A stretch of 64,000 bases of DNA from Pseudomonas sp. P8_241 (GCF_034008315.1 NZ_CP125377.1:5582501-5646500); one strand, 5' to 3'; shown: positions 1 through 10,349, counted from the first letter of the stretch. Program-made: numbers and translations. Notes: a model not told the origin generated them from the letters alone.

Positions 1-1956
1 GGCAAATTCACCGCTGCTGCCTTCGAGCCTGGCGATTACGCAATGACCGATCAATACGCTGATATCCCGGCAGGCACGGGCCTCATTCAAACCCGCTTGC
101 AATCGCACCCGCGCCGCTTGGGGTTGTAGCCGCTGAGCCAGTAAAACGCCTTCGTATAATGTCAGTCGGGCACGCACGGCATAGAGTCGCTGCGAGGACA
201 AACCCTGCAGGCGTTGCAAACCCTGGCGTACTTCGTCCTGTGCCCGAAAGACCTCCCCGCGCGCTTGCAGGACCCGAGCTCGATCGTAATGGGCCAACGC
301 TTCGAACAACGGGTTGCCCACGCGCTGCGCCAACTCCAGCGAATCACGGTTCAGTCCCCGCGCGCGCCATAAATCACCGTCGGCGATGGCCAGGTTGGAC
401 AGTGTCGAGAGACACATCAGGCGTTGCCCATAACGCTTGGCTGGCAGGCTTTCCAGCGCTTCGCGGCAATACAGCAGCGTGAGCTCACGATTGCCCCGTC
501 CACGGGCGATGATGCCGCTCAACGCCAGCCACTGGGCCAGCATGGATTTCTGCGCAGTGGCCGAGGGCGCCGGCAGGAAGCGACTCAAATGACTGGCCAG
601 CTCTTCGGCAGCGTCCAGTTGGCAAGCCATGCCCAACGCCCAGCTGTACAGCACGATCAAGCGTGGCGTACTGATCAACAGGCTGTCGGGCAAGTCCATT
701 TTCCAGCGAAGCAACATGCCGACGTTCTGCTCGGCCAGCAGTTGCTCTTCGGAAAGGTTCTGCACCAGGTTCGCCGCGACATCCAGGTGACCGGCGCGCA
801 ACGCCTGCTCCACCGCCTCGTCGAGCAACCCCTGGGCATTGAACCAGCGGCAGGCGCGCAGGTGCAGGCTCGCCGCAGGGACCAGCGACTGGGCGGCGGG
901 ACGAGTGCGCAACAAATCGGAAAACAGGTGGTGATAGCGATACCAGTGCCCGTGCTCGTCAAGCGGCACCAGGAACACTTGGTGGGCGAGCAGAAACCGC
1001 AGAATTTCAGCGCTGTCATGGGCATCGCGAACGGCGTCGCACAGTTCGCTGCAAAATCGTTCCTGGGGTGCCGTGTCATAGAGGAACGACTGGACCTCGG
1101 CGGGCAGGCAGTCAATAACCTCTTCGAGCAAGTAATCGCGGATCAACCCTTCCCCGCCGTGCAACGATTGCGGCAGCGCGCCATCGGTGCCCGCCTCCGA
1201 GGCGGCCAACAGCCAGAAACGTAACCCCGCGACCCAACCTTCGCTGCGCTGGATCAGGTTTTCCAGTGCCTCACCGCGCAGGGAACTGCTGTGTCGGTCG
1301 AGCAGGCTCAAGGCCTCGTCGTGGGTCAGGCGCAGATCCTGTTCATGCAACTCGAGCAATTGCCGCGACAGCCGCAGCCGCGCCAGGTGCCAGTCGGGTC
1401 GCTGGCGACTGGTGACCATCACCAGCAAGCCATCGGGAAGATGATTGAGGAAAAATTGCAGGCAACGGTCCAGCACCGGCCCCTGGGCCAGATGATAATC
1501 ATCCAGCACCAGCAGCAGCGGCGAAGTCGCGCAAAGGTACACGGCCAACTCGTCGAGCAAACCGTCCAGCCATTCCTCGAAGGCGAACGGCTGATGGCGC
1601 TGTCGCATTTTCAGCAGTCCGAGAGACTGTCTGCCCAGATGCGGGAAATAGTCCTGCAGGCCTTCCAGCAAACGCTCGAGAAAACGCCCAGGGTCACTGT
1701 CTCGAGGGCTCAGCCCTAACCAGAGGCTACGCCAGTGACCCGGCAATGCCTGACAGAACTCCACCGCCAGCGAACTTTTGCCGAACCCCGCCGGCGCACT
1801 CACCAGCAATAACCGCCCTTCAAGACCGGCGCTCAATCGTTCGCACAAACGCGGTCGCAGGACATGACCGTCGGGCAATGGCGGACGAAAGAATCGTCCG
1901 TCCAATGTCGCGACAGCAGCAGTTGCTGAACCTTGGGGTGTAGACAAATCAGTCAT
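1..1956 (-). CDS. LuxR-family, MalT-like ATP-binding transcriptional regulator (3' end beyond window)
   Basis: The frame is open from an ATG at 1956 to the left edge, giving 652 residues without a stop. Near the N-terminus there is a Walker A motif (APAGFGKSS) and further on LLLVLDDYH, a Walker B-like motif, so this is the STAND/MalT type of large LuxR regulator. A long helical, TPR-like region follows. The C-terminal LuxR HTH should lie outside the window. It is divergent from the DUF1329-DUF1302 pair and the acyl-CoA synthetase. In other pseudomonads a regulator of this kind sits beside the same genes, so it probably controls them; that role and its inducer are inference. Confidence 0.88.
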   Translation of the reverse strand, partial: MTDLSTPQGSATAAVATLDGRFFRPPLPDGHVLRPRLCERLSAGLEGRLLLVSAPAGFGKSSLAVEFCQALPGHWRSLWLGLSPRDSDPGRFLERLLEGLQDYFPHLGRQSLGLLKMRQRHQPFAFEEWLDGLLDELAVYLCATSPLLLVLDDYHLAQGPVLDRCLQFFLNHLPDGLLVMVTSRQRPDWHLARLRLSRQLLELHEQDLRLTHDEALSLLDRHSSSLRGEALENLIQRSEGWVAGLRFWLLAASEAGTDGALPQSLHGGEGLIRDYLLEEVIDCLPAEVQSFLYDTAPQERFCSELCDAVRDAHDSAEILRFLLAHQVFLVPLDEHGHWYRYHHLFSDLLRTRPAAQSLVPAASLHLRACRWFNAQGLLDEAVEQALRAGHLDVAANLVQNLSEEQLLAEQNVGMLLRWKMDLPDSLLISTPRLIVLYSWALGMACQLDAAEELASHLSRFLPAPSATAQKSMLAQWLALSGIIARGRGNRELTLLYCREALESLPAKRYGQRLMCLSTLSNLAIADGDLWRARGLNRDSLELAQRVGNPLFEALAHYDRARVLQARGEVFRAQDEVRQGLQRLQGLSSQRLYAVRARLTLYEGVLLAQRLQPQAARVRLQAGLNEARACRDISVLIGHCVIARLEGSSGEFA

Positions 1957-2006
1957 AGCCGGCTCTTGTTTGAATCGCGGGTGGCGGCGTTGCAGATGTC
2001 CGCAGA

Positions 2007-2024
2007 CTAGCCGTAAACGGCTAG
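2007..2024. promoter_or_regulatory. Perfect inverted repeat upstream of the LuxR gene
   Basis: CTAGCCGT and ACGGCTAG form a perfect 8+2+8 palindrome about 50 bp upstream of the LuxR start. It is placed where an autoregulatory operator would be expected. No binding protein is known from the sequence. Confidence 0.4.
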
Positions 2025-2069
2025 GGAATGAAGGTAATTGCTACAAATGGCTACAAAAAGTCTACGAAC

Positions 2070-2103
2070 AAAAAAAACGCCCCGAACCAGTCGGGGCGTT
2101 TCT
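2070..2103 (-). terminator. Rho-independent terminator of the DUF1329 gene
   Basis: An 8 bp stem (2078-2085 with 2091-2098, CGCCCCGA/TCGGGGCG) has a 5 nt loop. On the minus strand it is followed by a run of eight T. It lies about 35 bp beyond the stop of the DUF1329 gene. Confidence 0.85.
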
Positions 2104-2135
2104 CCAGAGCGGATGCCGTCTCTATTCAACTCAAC

Positions 2136-3512
2136 TTAGCGAACACCCTCCTGACGCAACGCGGCCGGGGTGAAGTCGCTGGTGGTCGCCGTGAAGCCGA
2201 AGTCATACGCCGACTTCTCTTCGTTTTTCATGCCCAGCGCCAGGTAACGGCCCGATTGCAGGTCGTACAGCGCTTCGAGTGCATACCATGGCACTTGCTT
2301 GTCGTAGTAGTTCTCGGCATGAGCCTCGGCAACTCGCCACAGTTGACCGCGACCATCGTAGTGATCGATCACCGCCGCTTGCCAGGTGTCTTCGTCAATG
2401 TAGAAGTCACGCTTGGCATAGATGTGACGCTGGCCTTCCTTCAGGGTCGCAACCACATGCCACACACGACGCAGCTCGTAACGAGCCAGGTCCTGGTTGA
2501 TGTGACCCGCCTTGATGATGTCGGCGTACTTGAGCGTCGGATCGTCGAGCTTGTAGGCGTCGGAGGCGATGTACATTTCTTTCTTGCCTTCGAGCTTCCA
2601 GTCGTAACGATCCGGTGCGCCGTTATACATGTCCAGGTTGTCGGAAGTACGCAGGCCGTCGGCAGCGGTACCCGGGCCGTCATAGGACACTTGTGGAGCA
2701 CGACGCACGCGACGCTGACCGGCGTTGTAGACCCACGCCGAACGCGGTTCCTTCACTTGGTCGAGGGTTTCATGAACCAGCAGCACACCACCGGCCAGAC
2801 GTGCCGGAGCCGTCACTTTCTGCTTGAAGTAGAACAGGATGTTGCCCGGGTTCGCCGGATCGTAGTCCTTCATCTTGTCGCGGAACACGAACTGGTCCTG
2901 GAAGTACACCAGACTGAACGAACCGTTCGGTTGTGGCGTGGCCTGGGTGACCAGGCGAGTCACGCTACCACCGCGATAGCGGGTGATGTGGTTCCAGATG
3001 ACTTCAACCCCGGTTTTCGGAATCGGGAACGGGACTGCGGTTTCGAAGTTTTCCAGGCCGTTGCCGCCGGACACCAGTTTGGTGTTGGTCGCGTTCTTCC
3101 TGATGGCGGCAAACACGTCATCCGGAACGGTCGCACCGCGATGCGACGGGTAGACCGGCATCTTGAAGGTTTCCGGGTAGCGCTTGAACATCGCGTACTG
3201 GCCCGGGGCAAGCTTTTCCTTGTACTGGTCGACGTTCTGCGCCGTGATGGTGAACAGCGGTTTTTCACTGGCATATGGGTTGGACAGGAAGCCTTTGCTG
3301 TCGACAGTCCCGGCCGTTTTCGACATTGGCTTCCAGGCCGGAATCGAACCGTCGGCATTACCCGCCATTTCAGCACCCATCGGGGTCAGGCTCTTGCCCA
3401 ACTTGTCCGCCTCGGCCGCAGGGACCGCGGCCATGACGCTGGTCGCAAGCAGCGAAAACCCGAGGACACCGGCGTGGAACAGACTCTTGGTTATTTTCAT
3501 ATGTGCGTTCAT
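2136..3512 (-). CDS. DUF1329 domain-containing exported protein
   Basis: 458 residues with an N-terminal signal peptide (basic MKITK, hydrophobic core, cleavage near VMA-AVPAAEA). The remainder matches the DUF1329 family of envelope proteins by overall pattern. An internal ATG at 3500 has a better-spaced AGGA and may be the true start; the signal peptide then begins directly at MKITK. The gene is 16 bp downstream of a DUF1302 gene; the two families commonly occur as a pair in pseudomonads and are linked to uptake or processing of hydrophobic substrates. The biochemical function is not established. Confidence 0.85.
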   Translation of the reverse strand: MNAHMKITKSLFHAGVLGFSLLATSVMAAVPAAEADKLGKSLTPMGAEMAGNADGSIPAWKPMSKTAGTVDSKGFLSNPYASEKPLFTITAQNVDQYKEKLAPGQYAMFKRYPETFKMPVYPSHRGATVPDDVFAAIRKNATNTKLVSGGNGLENFETAVPFPIPKTGVEVIWNHITRYRGGSVTRLVTQATPQPNGSFSLVYFQDQFVFRDKMKDYDPANPGNILFYFKQKVTAPARLAGGVLLVHETLDQVKEPRSAWVYNAGQRRVRRAPQVSYDGPGTAADGLRTSDNLDMYNGAPDRYDWKLEGKKEMYIASDAYKLDDPTLKYADIIKAGHINQDLARYELRRVWHVVATLKEGQRHIYAKRDFYIDEDTWQAAVIDHYDGRGQLWRVAEAHAENYYDKQVPWYALEALYDLQSGRYLALGMKNEEKSAYDFGFTATTSDFTPAALRQEGVR

Positions 3513-3528
3513 CCTGAAAATACAGTGC

Positions 3529-5448
3529 TTAGAAGTTCACGCCGAAGCTGAGCGCAACGAAGTCGCGATCATCCACAGTGGTGTATTTACCGTCGAAGAA
3601 GTTGGTGTAGGCCAGGCTTGCGGTATAGGTGTTCTGGTACTCGGCATCGACACCCAGGCTGACTGCTTTGCGACCTTCCTCGAAGTTGGCGCCAGGGCCA
3701 GGGGAGTAACCCTCAACGTCATGGGACCAGGCCACGTTGGGCTTGAGGTTCACACCAGCGAACACGTCGTTGTATTCCCAGATGGCGCGACCGCGGTAGC
3801 CCCAGGAGTTGGCGGTCGTAAACCCGTCGTTTTCGCAGTAGCGGCTGACGTTGTTTTGCGCCCCACCCGCCAGAGTGCCGGTGTTCAACACAACGCACTG
3901 GTTGTTCGGCAACGGGCCAGGGCCGTAGCTCGGGTCACGACCGTAACGCGCTTCGGAGCTGTCTTCCAGGCCACCGACGTGGGTCCAGCCAACCTCGCCA
4001 ACCAGAGTCAGTCGCTCAGCACCCATCACCTGATCGAAGAAGTGGGTGAGCGTTGTCTGCAGCTGGGTCACTTCCTTGCGGCGATAACCTTGTTGATCCT
4101 GACCTGGAGTACCCGAGAGTACGGAAACGCTAGGGTTGAGCGGCGTCAGACCGGAGAAGAGAATGTCGGTGGTGTTGAGCTGAACCGGAGCATTCGGCCG
4201 GTAGCTGAGTTCACCACTCCACGCCGTACCGGTAGGCAACGTAGTGGAGAAGCTCAGACCATACAGGCGGATATCTTCAGGGTATTCGACGTAGTAGCTG
4301 GAGTTGCCCGCTACCACCAACGGCAGCAATTGTGCCGTCGCAGCACCTGCGAGCTGGGGCGGAATACCGGCACCCACCAGTGCGCCACCCAAAGCCTGCG
4401 GGTTATAGGCGCTGGCTGGCGCGCCATGGCCGCTGAAGATCGGCGCGCGGCTGTGGTAGTTCATGAAATAGGCACCGAATTCGGTGTCCAGCGGATCGAA
4501 CATATACTTGAAAGACACACCGAACTGACCACTGTCTCGAGCGTCACGATCCGGTCCGCGACGGACGATAACGCCTTCGTCCGGATTGCCCCAGGTCACG
4601 CCCCTGGCAGACAGGACATTGAGGGCTGGCGTCGCCAAGGGACCCAATGCGCTGCGAAGGCTCTGTTGGGTGCGCAGTACGGCCAGGTTGTTGTCACAAC
4701 CATCGGCGATCACGTCGGGTTGCGAGAAGAACGTGCCGCAGTTGTCGGCAACGGTCTGGTCCCATTCGATCTGGTAGAAAGCTTCTGTCGAGAGGTTCTC
4801 GGTGAGGCTTTGAGACACATAGAACATGTTGACCGGAATCAGGCCTTCCTTGATCTCGGCGCCTGGACGACGGAACGCGGACACATCGATCGGGTTGATC
4901 GAGTTGATGCCGCCGCCGATGAAGGTACTTTCACCCCAGCTCACCACCTGCTTGCCCAGACGCACGGAACCCGGCTGATCGGCGATGGCGTAATTGTGGT
5001 AGACGAAGGCGTCGAGGATCTGGCCGCCAGCAGACTTGGCGCCTTCCTTGCGGTTGCTGTCGCTGATGTCCTTGAACGGACGGCTTTCGTCTTTCAGTTC
5101 GAAGTCGTACCAGTATTTGCCACGGACGAAAACGCCGGTATCGCCGTATTTCAGTTCAAGGTCGTGAATGCCCTTGAAGATCTTCGAGAAAGTTTCGCCA
5201 CTCTTGAAGTTCAGGTGACCGTCATCGGAGGTCTGGGACAGGCCACGGCCGCCGTTGTTGACGCCGATGAGATTCTTGTTGGCACTTTCGGTAGACCAAC
5301 TGGCACCGATCGACAGGGATGAATCGAACTGACCTTCGATTTCACCAACGTTGAAACTGACGCCGAATGCTGGCCCGGCGAGCGTAGAGGCAAGACTGAC
5401 AGCCAGAGGCAATTTCGCCCGGCGCCAGAACTGGTTTACTGATGTCAT
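3529..5448 (-). CDS. DUF1302 domain-containing outer-membrane protein
   Basis: 639 residues. The signal peptide is followed by VSFNVGEIEGQFDSSLSIGA, a usual DUF1302 opening. The protein ends in FGVNF, with the terminal Phe typical of outer-membrane beta-barrels inserted by the Bam machinery. Many alternating polar/hydrophobic strands support a barrel. It is first in a two-gene unit with the DUF1329 gene. A role as a porin or export channel for hydrophobic compounds is inference from the barrel prediction and from the neighbouring acyl-CoA synthetase. Confidence 0.85.
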   Translation of the reverse strand: MTSVNQFWRRAKLPLAVSLASTLAGPAFGVSFNVGEIEGQFDSSLSIGASWSTESANKNLIGVNNGGRGLSQTSDDGHLNFKSGETFSKIFKGIHDLELKYGDTGVFVRGKYWYDFELKDESRPFKDISDSNRKEGAKSAGGQILDAFVYHNYAIADQPGSVRLGKQVVSWGESTFIGGGINSINPIDVSAFRRPGAEIKEGLIPVNMFYVSQSLTENLSTEAFYQIEWDQTVADNCGTFFSQPDVIADGCDNNLAVLRTQQSLRSALGPLATPALNVLSARGVTWGNPDEGVIVRRGPDRDARDSGQFGVSFKYMFDPLDTEFGAYFMNYHSRAPIFSGHGAPASAYNPQALGGALVGAGIPPQLAGAATAQLLPLVVAGNSSYYVEYPEDIRLYGLSFSTTLPTGTAWSGELSYRPNAPVQLNTTDILFSGLTPLNPSVSVLSGTPGQDQQGYRRKEVTQLQTTLTHFFDQVMGAERLTLVGEVGWTHVGGLEDSSEARYGRDPSYGPGPLPNNQCVVLNTGTLAGGAQNNVSRYCENDGFTTANSWGYRGRAIWEYNDVFAGVNLKPNVAWSHDVEGYSPGPGANFEEGRKAVSLGVDAEYQNTYTASLAYTNFFDGKYTTVDDRDFVALSFGVNF

Positions 5449-5786
5449 CGACGCTTCTCCATGTGCATTTTATTGTTATGGCATTAGCACTTCTAAAAAC
5501 GCTGTGGATAACCGGGAGCCATGGCGTCCCAAAGTCATTCCAAAGTTGCATCGCCCCTGTTTGTGCGTGTGCTCCGTTTCTAAAAATCCTTGAACGGACT
5601 ATAGCCAGCAGGTAGTACTGCTTGATCCCTCTAAAGTGTGATTTGCACCCGCCAACCACTCTGGAACAGTCCTTTCGCCAATCCGACACCCGTCGGCCCG
5701 GCTAGGATGGCTGAAAATAGAAATTTGACAAGCCAAGCGCTTGCTTGGTGGGCTTGGCGTGCCTTTTCGGGCACGCCAGCAGACGC
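5449..5786. promoter_or_regulatory. Intergenic region upstream of the DUF1302 gene with a candidate operator
   Basis: This 338 bp stretch has no gene. It must hold the promoter of the DUF1302-DUF1329 unit. At 5607-5622 there is an imperfect inverted repeat with arms AGCAG and CTGCT around a GTAC core, a possible target for the nearby LuxR regulator (inference). Near the acyl-CoA synthetase end, 5756-5777 forms an 8 bp hairpin (GGCGTGCC/GGCACGCC) without a T-run, which could weakly terminate that gene. Confidence 0.4.
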
Positions 5787-7469
5787 TTAAAGCGTCGAGA
5801 GGAAGGTACTGTTGGTGGCTTGCCATTCGGTGATATCGACGCGAATTTTCTTCTTGTCGAGTTTACCGACGCTGGTCTTGGGAATTTCAGTAACAAGGGC
5901 GATCTGACTCGGAATAGCCCACTTGCTCAGGTGCCCCAATTCCACAAAAGGCTTGAGGTGTTCCTTGAGCTCCCGGGCCCCGATTTGTTGCCCCTCACGA
6001 AGCACCACCAAAGCAAACGGTCGCTCACCCCACTGCGGATCGGCGATGCCAACCACTGCTACTTCGCGTACCGCCGCATGACGACTGATCAGGTCCTCCA
6101 GGTCCAGGGAGGAAATCCACTCGCCACCGGTCTTGATCACGTCTTTGATGCGATCACGGATGTCGATCACGCCCATGCTGTCCAGAGTCGCTACGTCCCC
6201 TGTATGCAACCAGCCCCCGGCCCAGAGTTCGGCACCTTTTTGCGGCTCGTTGAAATAGCCCTCGGTGAGCCATGGCGCACGCAACACCAGTTCGCCCTGG
6301 GTTTCGCCATCGGCCGGCAGGAAATTACCCTCGGTATCGACAATCGCCGCCTCCACCAATGGCCCAGGCACACCGGCCTTGATACGGTAGGTGGTGCGCT
6401 CGTCTTCGCTGCCAGCCATCAATTCATCGTTGAGGTGCGCGCATGACACCAGCGGCCCGGTTTCCGACATGCCATAAGCCGCGGTCAGCTGGATGCCCTT
6501 GGCCTTGGCTGCTTCATACAAAGTGCGGTTCAGCGCGCTGCCGCCGATGACAATCTTCCAGCCGCCGAAGTCGGTGTTTTGTGCAGCCTTGGCGTTGAGG
6601 ACCATCTGCAAAATGGTCGGGACGCAATGGGAAAAGGTGACCTTCTCTTTACGCCACAGCTCCACCAGATATTCCGGTTCATAGCGCCCCGGATATACCT
6701 GCTTGAGGCCGAGCATGGTCGCCACATACGGCAAGCCCCAGGCATGCACGTGGAACATCGGAGTGATCGGCATGTACACATCGTTGGTACCCAGCAGGCG
6801 GACACTGTCGATCGCGCCCATGATGGTCGAAACGCCCATGGTATGCAGCACCAGTTGCCGATGGGTGAAGTACACGCCTTTGGGGTTGCCCGTGGTGCCG
6901 GTGGTATAGAACGTGGTCGCGACAGAATTCTCGTCGAAATCCTGGAAGTCGTACTGTGGACTCGCGGCAGCCAGGAGCTGCTCGTATTCGCCGATGAGGT
7001 TGGGCAGATCCGCGGTCTTTTCCGGCAGATCGGTCAGCAGCACGGTTTTTTCGACCGTGGTCAGGTGTCCCGCAATCGCGTTGTACAGCCCGGTGAACTC
7101 GCTGTTGACCAGCACGAAGCGGTCCTCGGCGTGGTTCATGGTGTAGAGAATCTGTTCCGGTGACAGGCGCACGTTGATGGTGTGGATAACGGCACCGATC
7201 ATCGGAATGGCGAACATGCATTCCAGGTAACGATGACTATCCCAATCCATGACCGCCACGGTATCCCCGGCTTTGACGCCGGCTGCCGTCAACACGTTGG
7301 CCAAACGCGCCACCCGTTCGATCAGGGTCGGATAGCTGTACCGCAACTGGTCGCGGTAGATGATCTCGCGGGTTTTCTCATAACGGGCACCGGACATCAG
7401 CAACCGTTTGATCAGCAGCGGATACTGGTAAGCGCCTTCGGCTGGGGGGATAACGCGAGTCTGCAACAT
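5787..7469 (-). CDS. Fatty acyl-CoA synthetase (AMP-forming)
   Basis: 560 residues from the ATG at 7469, which has AGGG six bases upstream; a GTG at 7493 would add eight residues. The ATP/AMP signature [11 protein letters not shown] is at about residues 188-198, and the C-terminal domain ends with the lysine-rich segment ([13 protein letters not shown]) that carries the adenylation lysine. It activates carboxylic acids to acyl-CoA via an acyl-adenylate. A homologue beside DUF1329/DUF1302 genes and a LuxR regulator in P. putida acts on medium-chain fatty acids (from memory), so a similar range is likely here. Confidence 0.92.
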   Translation of the reverse strand: MLQTRVIPPAEGAYQYPLLIKRLLMSGARYEKTREIIYRDQLRYSYPTLIERVARLANVLTAAGVKAGDTVAVMDWDSHRYLECMFAIPMIGAVIHTINVRLSPEQILYTMNHAEDRFVLVNSEFTGLYNAIAGHLTTVEKTVLLTDLPEKTADLPNLIGEYEQLLAAASPQYDFQDFDENSVATTFYTTGTTGNPKGVYFTHRQLVLHTMGVSTIMGAIDSVRLLGTNDVYMPITPMFHVHAWGLPYVATMLGLKQVYPGRYEPEYLVELWRKEKVTFSHCVPTILQMVLNAKAAQNTDFGGWKIVIGGSALNRTLYEAAKAKGIQLTAAYGMSETGPLVSCAHLNDELMAGSEDERTTYRIKAGVPGPLVEAAIVDTEGNFLPADGETQGELVLRAPWLTEGYFNEPQKGAELWAGGWLHTGDVATLDSMGVIDIRDRIKDVIKTGGEWISSLDLEDLISRHAAVREVAVVGIADPQWGERPFALVVLREGQQIGARELKEHLKPFVELGHLSKWAIPSQIALVTEIPKTSVGKLDKKKIRVDITEWQATNSTFLSTL

Positions 7470-7629
7470 AAGAATCCCTTTTTCTGACTGCACGGTCTTG
7501 GCTGAAAGTAAGCACTGTAGTGCCCTTGATCGCCAGCCAAATCAGCCAAAGGAATGATTTGCAGAGCCGCACAAATGCTAGCGTTGCGCCAGCATTCGTT
7601 GACTTTCATCGTAGGGGATGTGTGATTGA

Positions 7630-8259
7630 TCAGTGCATCTCGGTAAACGCGAGTTTCACGCCAATCGCGATCAGCACCGCGCCCATCGTCCGGTCGAACC
7701 AGTGCCCCATGCGGGCAAAACCGGCGCGTACGCGCTGCTGGCTGAACAGCATGGCCACCAGGCAGAACCAGATCGCCGTTGCCACCGCCAGATAAACGCC
7801 ATAGCCGGCCTGCACCGCAAGCGGTGTGTGGGGGTTGATGACCACGGTGAACAGCGAGAGGAAGAAAAGCGTGGCTTTCGGGTTAAGACCGTTGGTAACG
7901 AAACCTGAGGTGAAAGCGCCACGCGCAGTGCGCTCGCCAGCTTCCTTGTGCAAATCGTCCGCCACAGGTTTGGCCGGTTGCGCTCGCAGCGCCTTGAAAC
8001 CGATGTACAGCAGGTAAGCGGCGGCGGCCCACTTCAACGCGTTGAACAGCATGATCGACTGGGAGACGATCAGTCCGATGCCCAGAAGCGAATAACCGAC
8101 GTGCAGGAAAATTGCGGTTCCCACACCCAGCGCAGTCCAGGTGCCAGCGCGCCGGCCGTGAGTAACACTTTCACGTACCACCACGGCAAAGTCCGGGCCG
8201 GGGCTGGCCACCGCCAGCAAGTGAATCAGGGCAACGGTCAAGAACTCTGTCCAGTACAT
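7630..8259 (-). CDS. LysE/RhtB-family translocator
   Basis: 209 residues with about six hydrophobic segments. The N-terminal motif HLLAVASPGPDFAVV is the RhtB/LysE signature. These inner-membrane proteins export amino acids such as homoserine, threonine or lysine; the substrate here cannot be told. It is divergent from the hydroxyacid dehydrogenase gene, with about 90 bp between the starts. Confidence 0.9.
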   Translation of the reverse strand: MYWTEFLTVALIHLLAVASPGPDFAVVVRESVTHGRRAGTWTALGVGTAIFLHVGYSLLGIGLIVSQSIMLFNALKWAAAAYLLYIGFKALRAQPAKPVADDLHKEAGERTARGAFTSGFVTNGLNPKATLFFLSLFTVVINPHTPLAVQAGYGVYLAVATAIWFCLVAMLFSQQRVRAGFARMGHWFDRTMGAVLIAIGVKLAFTEMH

Positions 8260-8351
8260 GTGGGGCTCCTTTAGGCCAAGCGTAACTATTTATTTCATCT
8301 GGTAGGCTCGGCAGATTACGCCTTCAGTTCATTGCACAAAAGGTACAGTTG

Positions 8352-9317
8352 ATGACGAACACTCGCCGCGCCGTTTTCCTCGACCATCCGTCCCTGGACC
8401 TCGGTGACCTTGACCTCAGACCGTTACGCGATTGCTTCAGCGATTTGCAGTTGTTCCCCCAGACCTTGCCGGATCAAGTGATCGATCACCTCAAGGGCGC
8501 CACCGTTGCCATCAGCAACAAAATTGTCATCGATGCCGCCGCCATGGCTGCCAGCCCTGATCTCAAGCTGATCCTGATCACGGCCACCGGCACCAACAAC
8601 GTCGACCTCGCCGCCGCCCGTGCCCACGGGATTACCGTGTGCAATTGCCAGGGTTACGGCACGCCGTCGGTCGCACAGCACACCATCATGCTGCTGCTCA
8701 ACCTGGCCACACGCCTGGCCGATTATCAGAAAGCCGTCGGTGAAGGGCGCTGGCAACAGGCCAAACAGTTCTGTTTGCTGGATTACCCGATTGTCGAACT
8801 CGAAGGTAAAACCCTCGGTTTGCTGGGACACGGCGAACTGGGTGGCGCAGTTGCGCGACTGGCCGAAGCGTTCGGCATGCGCGTGCTGCTCGGACAGATT
8901 CCGGGGCGCCCTGCCCGGCCGGACCGTTTGCCGCTGGAAGAGCTGCTGCCACAGATTGACGCGCTGACCCTGCACTGCCCGCTCAACGAACACACCCGGC
9001 ACTTCATCGGTGCCCGGGAACTGGCATCCATGAAGCCCGGCGCATTCGTGCTCAACACGGCGCGCGGCGGTCTGATCGACGAACAAGCCCTGGCTGACGC
9101 CTTGCGCAACGGTCATCTGGGCGGAGCCGCCACCGACGTATTAAGTGTCGAGCCTCCGATCAACGGCAATCCACTGTTGGCCGACGATATCCCACGCCTG
9201 ATCGTTACCCCGCACAACGCTTGGGGCAGTCGCGAAGCGCGCCAGCGGATCGTGGGTCAAGTGACTGAAAACGCCTTGGGATACTTCAGCGGTAAGGCGC
9301 TGCGGGTCGTCAGTTGA
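8352..9317 (+). CDS. D-2-hydroxyacid dehydrogenase (glycerate dehydrogenase-like)
   Basis: 321 residues from the ATG at 8352, with AAGG about 8 bp upstream; a TTG just before it is less likely. The family features are a Rossmann segment LGLLGHGELG, a GALTLHCPL-like region, LNTARGGLIDE and a late TPHNAWGS segment holding the catalytic His. It uses NAD(P)H to interconvert a 2-oxoacid such as hydroxypyruvate or glyoxylate with the D-2-hydroxyacid. The exact substrate is uncertain. Confidence 0.9.
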   Translation: MTNTRRAVFLDHPSLDLGDLDLRPLRDCFSDLQLFPQTLPDQVIDHLKGATVAISNKIVIDAAAMAASPDLKLILITATGTNNVDLAAARAHGITVCNCQGYGTPSVAQHTIMLLLNLATRLADYQKAVGEGRWQQAKQFCLLDYPIVELEGKTLGLLGHGELGGAVARLAEAFGMRVLLGQIPGRPARPDRLPLEELLPQIDALTLHCPLNEHTRHFIGARELASMKPGAFVLNTARGGLIDEQALADALRNGHLGGAATDVLSVEPPINGNPLLADDIPRLIVTPHNAWGSREARQRIVGQVTENALGYFSGKALRVVS

Positions 9318-9350
9318 TAAACTGCGGCACTTTTTTCCACAGGAGCAGTT

Positions 9351-10349
9351 ATGGATCCGCGCAGTGAAGTACTGCTTCGTCAGGCCGACTTATTCCAGGG
9401 TTCGGTGTTGTTGGCCGGTTTGCCCGCCGATGATTTGCTCGGCCGCCTGCCCGACGCTCACGGTTGGTGCTGGCATGCCGGCGATCAGGCCGCCCTGGAC
9501 GGGCGCTTTGCCGAACGCAGCCATTTTGGTGTGAACGCCCCTGAACGCGAATTTGATAGCGCCGTGGTGTTTCTACCCAAGTCCAAGGATCTGACGGACT
9601 ACATCCTCAATGCCCTCGCCTCGCGCCTGGCCGGCCGCGAGCTCTACCTGGTCGGTGAGAAAAAAAGCGGCATCGAAGGCGCTGCCAAGCAACTCAATCC
9701 GTTCGGCAAGCCGCGCAAGCTCGACAGCGCACGGCATTGCCAGCTGTGGTTAGTCTCTGTGGCTAACGCGCCTGAAGCCAAACCGCTGGAAAGCCTGGCC
9801 CAGACCTATGAATTACCGCTGGCCGAAGGTCCGTTGAAAGTCATCAGCCTGCCAGGTGTTTTCAGTCACGGTCGCCTGGATCGCGGCAGCGCTTTGCTGC
9901 TGGAACACCTGGACAAACTGCCCAGTGGCCACTTGCTCGACTTCGGTTGCGGCGCGGGCGTTCTAGGCGCCGCCGTAAAGCGTCGATACCCACACAATCA
10001 GGTCACTTTGCTCGACGTCGACGCATTTGCCGCCGCCAGCAGCCGCCTGACGCTGGCCGCCAACGGCCTGGAAGCGGACGTGATTACCGGCGACGGCATC
10101 GATGCCGCGCCCATGGGTTTGAGCGCCATTCTGAGCAACCCGCCGTTCCATGTCGGCGTCCACACCGATTATTTCGCTACCGAAAATTTGCTGCGAAAAG
10201 CAGCCAAACATCTGAAAAACGGTGGCGAACTACGTTTGGTAGCCAATAGCTTCCTGAAGTACCAACCGTTGATAGAAGAGCATCTCGGTGTTTGCGCAAT
10301 CAAGGCCGAAGGTCAAGGATTCCGGATATACCGGGCCAAGCGCGGATAG
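9351..10349 (+). CDS. rsmC: 16S rRNA (guanine(1207)-N2)-methyltransferase RsmC
   Basis: 332 residues with a good ribosome binding site (AGGAG, 6 bp). An inactive N-terminal methyltransferase-like domain is followed by the catalytic one, with SAM motif [12 protein letters not shown] and catalytic SNPPFH. It methylates G1207 of 16S rRNA in the 30S subunit. Length and motif layout fit RsmC better than RlmG. Confidence 0.93.
   Translation: MDPRSEVLLRQADLFQGSVLLAGLPADDLLGRLPDAHGWCWHAGDQAALDGRFAERSHFGVNAPEREFDSAVVFLPKSKDLTDYILNALASRLAGRELYLVGEKKSGIEGAAKQLNPFGKPRKLDSARHCQLWLVSVANAPEAKPLESLAQTYELPLAEGPLKVISLPGVFSHGRLDRGSALLLEHLDKLPSGHLLDFGCGAGVLGAAVKRRYPHNQVTLLDVDAFAAASSRLTLAANGLEADVITGDGIDAAPMGLSAILSNPPFHVGVHTDYFATENLLRKAAKHLKNGGELRLVANSFLKYQPLIEEHLGVCAIKAEGQGFRIYRAKRG

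Noticed and set aside
2028..3551. Plus-strand open frame of 507 codons
   Set aside because: Antisense shadow of the DUF1329 gene in high-GC sequence.
3184..5322. Long plus-strand open frame of 712 codons
   Set aside because: It is antisense to the DUF1302 gene, which has a signal peptide and barrel features; the antisense translation has no family pattern.
5756..5777. Strong terminator after the acyl-CoA synthetase
   Set aside because: The hairpin is good but no T-run follows on the minus strand, so only weak or Rho-aided termination can be suggested.
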